Source: WTAW01 sp964406575
GTDB lineage: Bacteria; Acidobacteriota; Aminicenantia; Aminicenantales; Aminicenantaceae
DNA: 61,047 bases
Direction: 5' to 3'
Assembly: GCA_964406575.1 (NCBI GenBank)
Contig: CAYOSH010000025.1
Location: forward strand, 1 to 61,047
Shown here: positions 27,701 through 35,822 of the stretch, piece after piece
Layout of the letters: the number at the start of each line of letters is the position of its first letter
Position numbering within the stretch: position 1 is the first letter of the stretch
Made by a program: the position numbers and the translations under genes
Notes under the pieces: model-generated
What the model was told of the DNA's origin: nothing
Seen by the model: only the letters and a program-made list of their open reading frames with translations
Database searches by the model: none

Positions 27701-30277
27701 TTATTCATAGCGGAGGGAGTTGATGGGATTGGCTGTCGCTGCCCGGATGGCTTGAAAGCTCACTGACAAGAAGGCAACCATCAATGCTATGGCCATGGCT
27801 GCGATAAAAATGAACACACTCAAGCTTGTGCGATAGGCATAACCTTGCAGCCAATTTTTCATCAAGAAATAGGCCGCAGGCCAGGCTATAATGTTGGACA
27901 CCAGGACGAGGAGAAAAAACTCCCTGCAGAGAAGCACGGTGATGTTCGGGACGGTCGCGCCGAGCACTTTTCGGATCCCGATCTCCTTCGTTCGCTGTTC
28001 CGATGTGAAAGAGGCCATTCCGAACAATCCGAGACAGGCAATAAAAACAGCTAACACAGTGAAGTATTTCAAAACTGTCCCGATGGATTCCTCAGCTCTG
28101 TACATTTCGTCAAAATTCTCATCCAGAAAATAGTATTCGAAAGGATAGGTGGGGATAACTCTTTTCCAAACGTTCTCGACAGCTTTTATGGATTCAGAAA
28201 TGTTCCCTGTCGCAATCCGGATGAGCATGATTCGGGTCCATTCAGGCTCTATGTATAACGCGAGAGGTTCGATCTTAGTGCGCACAGGCTGATAATGCCA
28301 GTTTTTCATCACTCCAATAATGGTTCCTTCCCGTCCGAAAAACATACAGCTTTCTCCGACTACGGATTCTCTTCCCATCAACTGGGTCACTTCTTCGTTG
28401 ATTATAAAAGCTGAGGAAGCGTCGGAAGAATATTCTCTGGAAAAACTCCTTCCCTCTTTCATCTCCACCTTGAGAGTTTCGATAAAATCAAAATCAACGG
28501 CGTTGTTCCCGATCAGGGTTTTGAAATTCGGATCCTTCCCTTCCCAATTAAAATTGCTGGAATTGCTACCAATATAAGAAGGAAGCTGGGAAGATGCCGT
28601 CACATTCAGGACATGTGCATCATTCACCAATTCAGTCTTTAACGTGTCATAAACTTTTTTGACGTCGTCTCTAAGAGGAATATACACCAAGTGCTCTCTG
28701 TCCCATCCCAGCCTTTTGTTTTTCATATAGGTCAACTGCTGGTAAACGACAACAGTCCCTATAACCAGCAGGATCGAGAGAGAGAACTGAACGACAACCA
28801 ACACCTTTCTGAACCAGGAACTCGCAGCGCCGGCCTTAAACGTTCCACGAATGACTTTAACCGGCTGGAAAGCTGATAAAAATAGGGCCGGATAACTACC
28901 GGCAACAAGACCTGTAAAAAAAGTGATTCCGATCAGGCCTATAAAGATCACGCCTATCCCGGCAACATTCCAGGAGAGGTCTTTTTCTGCGAATTTGCTG
29001 AACATTGGTAAAACGGCCGTAACGATCCCCGCCGCCAGAACTAGGGCAATAAATGCAAAAACCACAGATTCTCCGTAGAATTGCCGAATGAGATGGCTTT
29101 TTAAAGCACCCACCACCTTTCGCATCCCGACTTCTTTGGCCCGGCTGGCAGAACGGGCCGTGGAGAGGTTCATGAAGTTGATACAGGCTATCAGCAGCAC
29201 GAACAGGGCGATGATGGAAAACATATAGACGTATTGGATGTCACCAGTGTCTTTCTCATAACCCCAATAGGAATGGAGATGAATCCTCGTGAGTGGCATC
29301 AGCACAAGTGAGGTCACACTGTCGGGCTCCTTCGTCTTAATGAAACCGGATATCTTTGTATTCACCAAATCCATGGTGGCATTTGGACTGAGCTTGACGT
29401 AAGTTCCGATGGAATTGCTGCCAAATTCGAGGTCGGTCCTTCCGATTTTTTCTAAAAACGCGTAAGGAATCAATATTTCGAACTGAAGTATTGAGTTATG
29501 AGGGACATTCTTTATGACTCCGCTCACCGTGAATTCGTGAGTGTTGTTGATGGTGATCACTTTCCCCAGAGGCTCTTCCTGCCCGAAATACTTCTCCGCA
29601 ATATCCTCATTGATGATGAGTGAATAGGGTGAGTCCAGAGCGCGTTCTTTATCTCCCTTTATCAACGGAAAGGTGAACATCTGAAAGAAGGATGGATCAA
29701 CGGCCCTGACGTCGTATTCAAAAAAAGCCTTTTCTCCATAACGGAACAACAAACCGCCTGACCAGACATAACGCGTCGCATCGACGATTTCCGGGATCTC
29801 CTCTGTGAGGGCGGGGCCCAATGGGTGGGGAGTCACGCTCACATGAAACAATCTTCCCGAGTATTGCTGATCTTCCTCGACACGGTAAAGGTAAGGCGCA
29901 CTCCCATGGAATCTATCATAACTCAATTCATCCAAGACCCAGATAGAGATGAGTAAACAACAGGCCATGCCAATGGCAAGGCCTGTGATGTTGATGAAGG
30001 AATACCCTTTGTGTTTTCTGATGTTTCTCAATATGACCTTTAGATAGTTTTTAAGCATCGCCACGCTCCAATACATAGAATTTGAAATAAATGACGGCAT
30101 GGATTTAACGATCTGACCCCAATACCAGAGAGATGCCGAAAAGACGCCTCTTTCCGCAATGATCTCCGAATAGATCTCCTCAAAATCGCCGATCAAGGGG
30201 AAATGTTCGCTATCGCCATAAGCGGTGGTGAGAAGCCAGAGTCCTAACCTTGAAAGGCGATTCTCTTTGTGCGTCAT
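27701..30277 (-). CDS. FtsX/MacB-type ABC transporter permease with PadR-associated prefix domain
   Basis: The ATG at 30277 follows AGGAAG and overlaps the PadR stop (ATGA). The product has 858 residues. Residues about 1-72 are the permease prefix domain (LIGDFEEIYSEI). The first transmembrane helix follows LRNIRKHKGYSFINITGLAI. A MacB-like periplasmic domain, an FtsX core with FMNLSTARSASRAKEVGMRK, a second periplasmic part and a second core with EQRTKEIGIRKVLGA lead to the conserved end ANPINSLRYE. It is an efflux or lipoprotein-handling permease that needs an ATPase encoded elsewhere. It is intact, unlike its paralogue at 3417-6042. Confidence 0.9.
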   Translation of the reverse strand: MTHKENRLSRLGLWLLTTAYGDSEHFPLIGDFEEIYSEIIAERGVFSASLWYWGQIVKSMPSFISNSMYWSVAMLKNYLKVILRNIRKHKGYSFINITGLAIGMACCLLISIWVLDELSYDRFHGSAPYLYRVEEDQQYSGRLFHVSVTPHPLGPALTEEIPEIVDATRYVWSGGLLFRYGEKAFFEYDVRAVDPSFFQMFTFPLIKGDKERALDSPYSLIINEDIAEKYFGQEEPLGKVITINNTHEFTVSGVIKNVPHNSILQFEILIPYAFLEKIGRTDLEFGSNSIGTYVKLSPNATMDLVNTKISGFIKTKEPDSVTSLVLMPLTRIHLHSYWGYEKDTGDIQYVYMFSIIALFVLLIACINFMNLSTARSASRAKEVGMRKVVGALKSHLIRQFYGESVVFAFIALVLAAGIVTAVLPMFSKFAEKDLSWNVAGIGVIFIGLIGITFFTGLVAGSYPALFLSAFQPVKVIRGTFKAGAASSWFRKVLVVVQFSLSILLVIGTVVVYQQLTYMKNKRLGWDREHLVYIPLRDDVKKVYDTLKTELVNDAHVLNVTASSQLPSYIGSNSSNFNWEGKDPNFKTLIGNNAVDFDFIETLKVEMKEGRSFSREYSSDASSAFIINEEVTQLMGRESVVGESCMFFGREGTIIGVMKNWHYQPVRTKIEPLALYIEPEWTRIMLIRIATGNISESIKAVENVWKRVIPTYPFEYYFLDENFDEMYRAEESIGTVLKYFTVLAVFIACLGLFGMASFTSEQRTKEIGIRKVLGATVPNITVLLCREFFLLVLVSNIIAWPAAYFLMKNWLQGYAYRTSLSVFIFIAAMAIALMVAFLSVSFQAIRAATANPINSLRYE

Positions 30278-30609
30278 GTATTCTTCCTGGCAGAAAAAGC
30301 AAAATCTGGATAATCCTCCCACATAACCTCATTGATCCGCTTGATCTCATTCAGCGCTTTAATTCCCTTTTCGGTGATCTTGTAATATCTTTTGCTCAAT
30401 CCTCTCCTTTGTTCATTGGCTTCCCCGATATAGGAGTTCAGATAGCCTTTGTTGGTGAGACGCTCGAGAGGAAAGTAGACTCCTCCCAAAGATATTGTCT
30501 TGCGAGTGACCTGACGAATGTGCTTATAAACAGTTGTACCATAAGCATTCTCTTCCAGCCTCCAGACAGATAACAATATCAATTCTTCCAATTTTGTCAG
30601 CATTTGCAT
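30274..30609 (-). CDS. PadR family transcriptional regulator
   Basis: This 111-residue PadR-type winged helix begins KLEELILLSVWRLEENAYG, continues with a wing GGVYFPLERLTNKGYL, and has a C-terminal helix. Its stop overlaps the permease start by four bases. It has the same length and arrangement as the PadR at 6039-6374 but a clearly different sequence, so the two modules probably answer different signals. Two identical-format palindromes upstream (30639-30653, 30685-30699) are likely its operators. An alternative start is the ATG six bases further in. Confidence 0.9.
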   Translation of the reverse strand: MQMLTKLEELILLSVWRLEENAYGTTVYKHIRQVTRKTISLGGVYFPLERLTNKGYLNSYIGEANEQRRGLSKRYYKITEKGIKALNEIKRINEVMWEDYPDFAFSARKNT

Positions 30610-30636
30610 GGCCTTATCTCGCTTTATTGATGAACA

Positions 30637-30699
30637 TATTCTACATCTTAGAATACGTCAGCGATGGTAAAAAGGTTGCCAATTTTCTAATTTTTAGAA
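30637..30699 (-). promoter_or_regulatory. Two candidate PadR operators, TTCTA-N5-TAGAA
   Basis: TTCTA-N5-TAGAA occurs at 30639-30653 (extended to seven-base arms, 30637-30655) and again at 30685-30699. The two sites start 46 bases apart, 30-90 bases before the PadR start. The spacer bases differ while the arms are identical, which is what a duplicated protein site looks like. Confidence 0.55.
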
Positions 30700-30731
30700 T
30701 TTTTAACCTAAATAACAAGAAGGGATTGGCG

Positions 30732-30832
30732 CTGGATTTCAAATCCAGAGTCAGCTCCCCGTATGGACCGTTTGGGAAACGGTCCGTACATTCTGCGGGT
30801 ACGCCTTTATTATGTAGAGTCAGCTCCCCGAG
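30732..30832 (+). repeat. Hairpin cluster and repeat right of the PadR-permease module
   Basis: CTGGATTT-C-AAATCCAG (30732-30748) is a perfect palindrome. GTATGGACCGTTT and AAACGGTCCGTAC (30761-30789) form a 13-base stem with one mismatch. GAGTCAGCTCCCCG occurs at 30748-30761 and again at 30817-30830. The second copy is part of the 31-base unit shared with 27632-27662. No gene is seen in 30700-30970. Confidence 0.6.
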
Positions 30833-30979
30833 CTAACCGAAATAGGATCTCTGAACCGACCGCTTGAAAAAATGCAACCGGAAGTTTTTGCTTTGCGTTG
30901 ACGAACTGGAAGTTTTTCTCGACATTTTCCTCAATTGTATATGCACTCCATCTTTTTGACTCGTTCGAGTTGGTTAATA

Positions 30980-31008
30980 TTGAGTCGTGTCAATTTATGT
31001 GATATAGT
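30980..31008 (+). promoter_or_regulatory. Putative sigma-70-type promoter of the M28 peptidase gene
   Basis: TTGAGT (30980-30985), a 17-base spacer and TATAGT (31003-31008) lie 58 bases before the ATG at 31067. Confidence 0.45.
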
Positions 31009-31066
31009 CGATGCTTATAAATTATTTCATGTCAGGATTCATAATTTATATCCCAAGGAGAAATCG

Positions 31067-32860
31067 ATGAGAAAATCAGTGTTCTTGATTGCAGCTTTGT
31101 GTTTTTTAGTCTTTTCGACTGTGACCGGGCAGCAGGCCAAAGAAGAAGAAAAGCCAAATCCGATGGCCAATTTTTCCTTCGTTGATGAGATCCAGCCCGT
31201 ACCCGACGATGTCAAGGTAGGGTTTGAATCCATCACAGCCAAAGACGCCGTCACATATCTGAAGTTCATCTCTGATGATCTCCTAGAAGGCAGAGACACT
31301 GGAAGCAATGGATATGACATTGCCGCTCTCTATGGGGCGACCATGTTCGAGCTCTGGGGTCTAAAGCCCGCAGGCGACATGATCCGGCCGCGGATGGATA
31401 TGCGCCGGATGATGATGGGGGGAGAAAGGCCTCAGGGCTCCAAAAGAAGCTATTTCCAGAACATCGCCATGCGGGAGACCTTAGAAACGGAGGGGATGGC
31501 CTATGTCGAATGGCAGAAAGGCCAGCAGAAAAAAACGCGGTCTTTCCATCCGGATGTCGACTACGGCTATTTTGCATCCGGTACACAATCTCTATCCGCT
31601 CCGGTGGTCTTTGTGGGATACGGGATTCAGGAAAAATCCCTGAATTTCGACGAATACAAGAATCTGGATGTCAAGGGAAAGATCGTCATGATGCTTAGCG
31701 AAGCGCCGGGTAAAGGCGATCCTGATTCTCCCTTTAACAAAGGCGATCTGAAAGAAAAATACTATCCTCCGCGCCGCCGTATGAGACGGATGACAGATCC
31801 AAAAGTCAAGCTGGCCACAGACTTGGGCGCAGTGGCAGTCCTTATGGTTGAGAACTCCCCCGAAGATAATCCTGATGTATCACGCCAAACTCTTGACAGA
31901 CAGCAGGTCAACGATGAACGGCCCATTATCCCCGGCGATCGCCGAAGAATCTCTCTCATGGAGGGGAGAGGTCTTCCCATGCCCTGGGATTCTGTGGCAA
32001 CGATCAGAGTTACCCGGGAGATGGCAGACCAGATCTTGGGTTTGGTTGACCAGGATGTCGAGACCCTCAAAGGGAAGATCGAAAAAACACAGCAATCCCA
32101 ATCCATGTCTCTCGCAGGTGTGACATTCACAGTAAAAACGACGGCCAAGACCAAACTCATCAACAGCATGAATGTCCTGGGATACATCGAAGGCTCTGAC
32201 CCGGAGTTGAAGAAGGAAGCGATCGTGATCGGTGGCCACCTGGACCACCTGGGAAAACGTGGAGACTACATCTTCAACGGCGCCGACGATGATGGGTCTG
32301 GTTCTGTCGGAGTTCTGGAGATCGCCGAAGCCTTTGCCAAGAATCCCATCAAGCCCAAAAGGTCCATCATTTTTGCTCTTTGGACGGGCGAGGAAAAGGG
32401 CCTCCTCGGCTCAAGGTACTATGTGGCCCATCCCTTTATTGAAAAAACTGCGTATAACCTGAACCTGGATATGATCAGCCGGGTTTACGAAAAGAGCCGC
32501 CTTGCAATGATGTCTCGGATGTTCGGTGAGGATGTCCCCAAGGAAGCACTGGACAAAATCGATGTCAAAAAATTCGTGTCCTGCTCATTTGATGCCGACA
32601 CCCCTGAACTCGGAGATATCATCAAGAATAACAACGCCTATATCGGCCTTCACATGAGCGTTCGGGAATCCAGCGAAGCGATGGGTGGAAGCGACTATGC
32701 GCCCTTTGCCATGAGTGATATTCCCTGGGCTTATTTTATGGCTGCCATGACGGAAGACTATCACCAGCCATCCGATACGGTGGATAAGGCGAGCCCCGAG
32801 TTGATGGAAAAAATCATCCGCATCACATATCTCACTGCAGCTAGACTGGCGGATAAATGA
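31067..32860 (+). CDS. Secreted M28 family metallopeptidase with PA domain
   Basis: The ATG at 31067 lies six bases after AAGGAG; the frame extends upstream but without support. The product has 597 residues with a signal peptide (1-21). A PA-domain-like insertion (about 170-290, VVFVGYGI, DVKGKIVMMLS) precedes the catalytic part. Zinc ligands are recognisable as H391 in GGHLDHLG, the bridging Asp in GADDDGSGSV, the catalytic Glu pair in WTGEEKGLLGS, Asp in LNLDMIS and the last His in DYHQPSDT. All the expected residues are present. It is probably an aminopeptidase acting outside the cytoplasm, in line with the several other exported peptidases in this window. Confidence 0.92.
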   Translation: MRKSVFLIAALCFLVFSTVTGQQAKEEEKPNPMANFSFVDEIQPVPDDVKVGFESITAKDAVTYLKFISDDLLEGRDTGSNGYDIAALYGATMFELWGLKPAGDMIRPRMDMRRMMMGGERPQGSKRSYFQNIAMRETLETEGMAYVEWQKGQQKKTRSFHPDVDYGYFASGTQSLSAPVVFVGYGIQEKSLNFDEYKNLDVKGKIVMMLSEAPGKGDPDSPFNKGDLKEKYYPPRRRMRRMTDPKVKLATDLGAVAVLMVENSPEDNPDVSRQTLDRQQVNDERPIIPGDRRRISLMEGRGLPMPWDSVATIRVTREMADQILGLVDQDVETLKGKIEKTQQSQSMSLAGVTFTVKTTAKTKLINSMNVLGYIEGSDPELKKEAIVIGGHLDHLGKRGDYIFNGADDDGSGSVGVLEIAEAFAKNPIKPKRSIIFALWTGEEKGLLGSRYYVAHPFIEKTAYNLNLDMISRVYEKSRLAMMSRMFGEDVPKEALDKIDVKKFVSCSFDADTPELGDIIKNNNAYIGLHMSVRESSEAMGGSDYAPFAMSDIPWAYFMAAMTEDYHQPSDTVDKASPELMEKIIRITYLTAARLADK

Positions 32861-32934
32861 CCGCCTGACGACCACTGGAAAAATCAACGAAGAGATTTTC
32901 GGCGCCGGTCACAGATTTTGACCACATTGGGGAT

Positions 32935-33468
32935 GTGGATCGGGGAGAAACCCTTCTGGATATGGGCTCCGGCTATGGTAGAGTTCTTGACTATTTAGGG
33001 GACAAAGGATTCAAACACACAATCGGGTTGGAATCTGATTTTCAGCTTCTTAGAAAACGGCCCGTATCTGTTGTTTTTGGCAAAGGGGAACAGGCTCCTT
33101 TCAAAGATAAGATATTCGGTGCAATATTTCTTATAGGAGTTCTTTCCTATATTATTGAGGATACCCAAAGGCAATCGATTTTCGATGAGATCCAGAGAAT
33201 CCTCAAGCCTCGAGGATTTTTGTTCCTCTCCTGCTTCCTGATCAGCCCTGATGGATACCATCAAAAAAAATACCGGCAAGGTCAAAAAAAGCACGAGAAA
33301 TACGGGATATTCGAGTCGGATTCAGGGGGGATCTTTCGCCATGCCAACGAGGCAGAATTGAAAAAACTTCTAAATAATCTCGAGATCCTAGAGTGGAAGG
33401 CTCGTATGTTCACGACCATGAACAAGCGTGACGCTTTAGGCGCCATTATCGAAGCTAGGAAGCCTTAA
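32935..33468 (+). CDS. Class I SAM methyltransferase, 5' end doubtful or truncated
   Basis: From the GTG at 32935 the frame gives 177 residues, with motif I TLLDMGSGYGRVL only seven residues in and a later LIGVLSYI / ILKPRGFLFLSC core. Methyltransferases of this type normally have 20-50 residues before motif I. The frame continues upstream to a stop at 32866-32868 with protein-like sequence (KRFSAPVTDFDHIGDVDRG) but no ATG, GTG or TTG there and no convincing ribosome binding site. It may therefore be a 5'-truncated relic, may use a rare start, or may be translated by reinitiation after the M28 gene, which ends 75 bases before the GTG. Confidence 0.6.
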   Translation: MDRGETLLDMGSGYGRVLDYLGDKGFKHTIGLESDFQLLRKRPVSVVFGKGEQAPFKDKIFGAIFLIGVLSYIIEDTQRQSIFDEIQRILKPRGFLFLSCFLISPDGYHQKKYRQGQKKHEKYGIFESDSGGIFRHANEAELKKLLNNLEILEWKARMFTTMNKRDALGAIIEARKP

Positions 33469-33585
33469 CTGGCCTCCGAAAAGACTTTCCCATTGCATTT
33501 ATGCTGATTCAAAACTTCAGCAATGATGAAGGGGAGTCGGAGATTGTTCGTTGCGCAAAATCTTCCGTATTATGAAAAGTTCAGT

Positions 33586-34536
33586 TTAGTAGTATTTTTT
33601 CAAATCCATGCCTGAATAAAGGTGACCGACTTCATCAGCATATCCGTTGAACATCAACGTCGGGCGCCTATTCTGCTCCCCGATGCGACGCTCTTTCGCC
33701 TGGCTCCAACGGGGATGATCCACGTCAGGATTCACGTTGGCGTAAAATCCATATTCTCTCGGATTGGCTTTTCGCCAGCTCGATTTGGGCATCTTCTCGA
33801 CAAAAGACATTTTCTCGATGGATTTGATACTCTTAAATCCATACTTCCAGGGGATGACAAGTCTGATCGGTGCGCCGTTCTGATTCGGGAGATACTCGCC
33901 GTACAGACCTACAGCCAACAGAGCGAGTGGATGCATGGCTTCGTCCAGCCGCAGAGCTTCTGTATAAGGCCAATCAAGAACACGCGTGCGCTGGCCCGGC
34001 ATTTGTTCGGGAGCATAAACAGTCTCGAATTCCACAAACTGTGCCATTGAGGCCGGCTGGCATTTTTTGACAAAATCACCAAGAGGGAATCCTATCCACG
34101 GGATGACCATGGACCATGCTTCCACACATCTCCAACGATACACGCGCTCTTCAAGAGGAAACATCTGGATGAGCTCATCGATGTCGAATGTTTGTGTGTC
34201 CTTGACCAATCCCCCCACTGAAAGAGTCCATGGCCGGCTGCGGAAATCAAGGCTGAGCTCCTTTACCGACCTCTTGCCGGTGGAAAATTCGTAAAAATTT
34301 GTATAGGTTGTCGCCTCCTCAAAGGACGTCAGTTTGTCCGGGACAGCATATTCCCCCCGCTTGTGAGCTGAGAGTTTTGGCTTGGGCTGAGAATTTTCTT
34401 GGAAGTATGAATTTGGAAGGAAAAAACTGCTAGCTGCCAAGGAGGCTGAACTGGCTAGGAATTGGCGGCGGTTTAGGTAGTATTTTTTTGCCGTAATTTC
34501 AGATGACCGAATAGCCGGCGCCTTTTTGATTAGCAT
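33586..34536 (-). CDS. msrP: Periplasmic protein-methionine-sulfoxide reductase catalytic subunit (MsrP/YedY)
   Basis: This 316-residue molybdopterin enzyme has a Tat-type signal with R23-R24 in NRRQFLASSAS. The molybdenum-ligating cysteine is C137 in WRCVEAWSMVIPW. Conserved GGLVKDTQTFDIDEL and KYGFKSIKSIEKM segments place it in the MsrP/YedY group of the sulfite oxidase family, which reduces methionine sulfoxide in periplasmic proteins. GGAGGG precedes the ATG. It is divergent from the MsrB-MsrA fusion, so both repair enzymes may share regulation from the 183-base gap. The usual membrane haem partner MsrQ is not in the window. Confidence 0.92.
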   Translation of the reverse strand: MLIKKAPAIRSSEITAKKYYLNRRQFLASSASLAASSFFLPNSYFQENSQPKPKLSAHKRGEYAVPDKLTSFEEATTYTNFYEFSTGKRSVKELSLDFRSRPWTLSVGGLVKDTQTFDIDELIQMFPLEERVYRWRCVEAWSMVIPWIGFPLGDFVKKCQPASMAQFVEFETVYAPEQMPGQRTRVLDWPYTEALRLDEAMHPLALLAVGLYGEYLPNQNGAPIRLVIPWKYGFKSIKSIEKMSFVEKMPKSSWRKANPREYGFYANVNPDVDHPRWSQAKERRIGEQNRRPTLMFNGYADEVGHLYSGMDLKKYY

Positions 34537-34719
34537 GGGTACCCTCCTCTCTGTCCCAAATGCTGTGTCTCACAAATTTTATATCACAGTCAATGAGATC
34601 AGTCAAAACGAACTATCCGTAGAGGTCTTCTCAAGCAAAAAGATCATGTCCAGCCGTTGACTCTTCAAAATATTTAAAGTACACTATATTTATAGGTAAT
34701 ATGTAATTCAGGAGGTCTC

Positions 34720-35760
34720 ATGAGTCAAAAAATCGGTGGAATTCTAGTGATTCTTGTCCTCCTTATCGGATGGAATATTCTCAACTCAACAACCCAAAAG
34801 GGAAAACGATCAGAATTGCTTAAAGATGGAGAAAATGGAATGGCAAAGAAAGTGATCAAATCTGAGGAAGAGTGGAAGAAAATTTTGACACCCGAGCAAT
34901 ATCGGGTTCTGAGGAAAAGCGGCACGGAGCGTGCTTTTACAGGAGAATACAATGATTTTTATAAAGAAGGGATATACACATGTGCTGCCTGCAATACTCC
35001 TCTCTTCAGTTCTGAAACTAAGTACGACCACGGAACGGGATGGCCGAGCTTTACCGCTGCTATCGACGACGATCTCATCGAATACAGAGCGGACTACTCG
35101 CTGCTTATGAAAAGAATCGAGGTGAGATGCGGTGTGTGCGGCTCTCATCTCGGCCATATTTTTGATGATGGACCAGCGCCCACGCACAAACACTTCTGCA
35201 TCAACTCTTTAGCGTTGGATTTTCGCTCTAAGGACGCTGAAGCCAAATCCCCTATCCCGAACAGAGGGGAAGAGAAACAACAGGAGGATAAATCTTTATC
35301 AGAGACCGCCACCTTTGCGGCAGGATGTTTCTGGGGAGTGGAGCAAAAGTTCAGCCAGTTGAATGGTGTCCTCTCCACAACGGTCGGATATTCAGGAGGG
35401 GCCGTTGAAAATCCGACCTATAAACAGGTCTGCTCGGATCAAACAGGACACGCCGAAGCCGTCCACATCATCTATGATCCCGCAGAGATCACTTACGCGG
35501 ACCTTGTGCACTATTTCTTTAAAATTCACGATCCCACCCAGGGCAACAGGCAAGGACTCGATGTTGGCTCTCAATACAGATCAGCGATCTTTTATCATGA
35601 TGCGAAGCAAAAAGAAACTGCACAGAAGATCATCGATACGCTCAACACGTCCGGACGTTACAAAAAGCCCATCGCGACTCAGGTCATCCCCTACTCTGAG
35701 TTCTATAAAGCGGAAGAATACCACCAGAAATATTACGAAAAACTGAGAAAAAAGTACTGA
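34720..35760 (+). CDS. Membrane-anchored MsrB-MsrA fusion methionine sulfoxide reductase
   Basis: This 346-residue protein begins with one N-terminal hydrophobic segment (GGILVILVLLIGW) that anchors or exports it. The MsrB domain (about 45-180) has two zinc-binding CxxC pairs (CAAC, CGVC) and the catalytic C160 in HFCINS. The MsrA domain (about 193-346) has the catalytic C203 in AGCFWGVEQ. The order B-then-A is the reverse of the common A-B fusion but is known. AGGAGG precedes the ATG. A possible promoter TTGACT-17-TACACT lies at 34657-34685. Together with divergent MsrP it forms an envelope methionine-repair pair covering both sulfoxide stereoisomers. Confidence 0.93.
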   Translation: MSQKIGGILVILVLLIGWNILNSTTQKGKRSELLKDGENGMAKKVIKSEEEWKKILTPEQYRVLRKSGTERAFTGEYNDFYKEGIYTCAACNTPLFSSETKYDHGTGWPSFTAAIDDDLIEYRADYSLLMKRIEVRCGVCGSHLGHIFDDGPAPTHKHFCINSLALDFRSKDAEAKSPIPNRGEEKQQEDKSLSETATFAAGCFWGVEQKFSQLNGVLSTTVGYSGGAVENPTYKQVCSDQTGHAEAVHIIYDPAEITYADLVHYFFKIHDPTQGNRQGLDVGSQYRSAIFYHDAKQKETAQKIIDTLNTSGRYKKPIATQVIPYSEFYKAEEYHQKYYEKLRKKY

Positions 35761-35822
35761 TACCCAGCCAGTAGAGATAGAATCAGGGCCCTATGATTGT
35801 GATAAACTCTGACCAGACAGTG

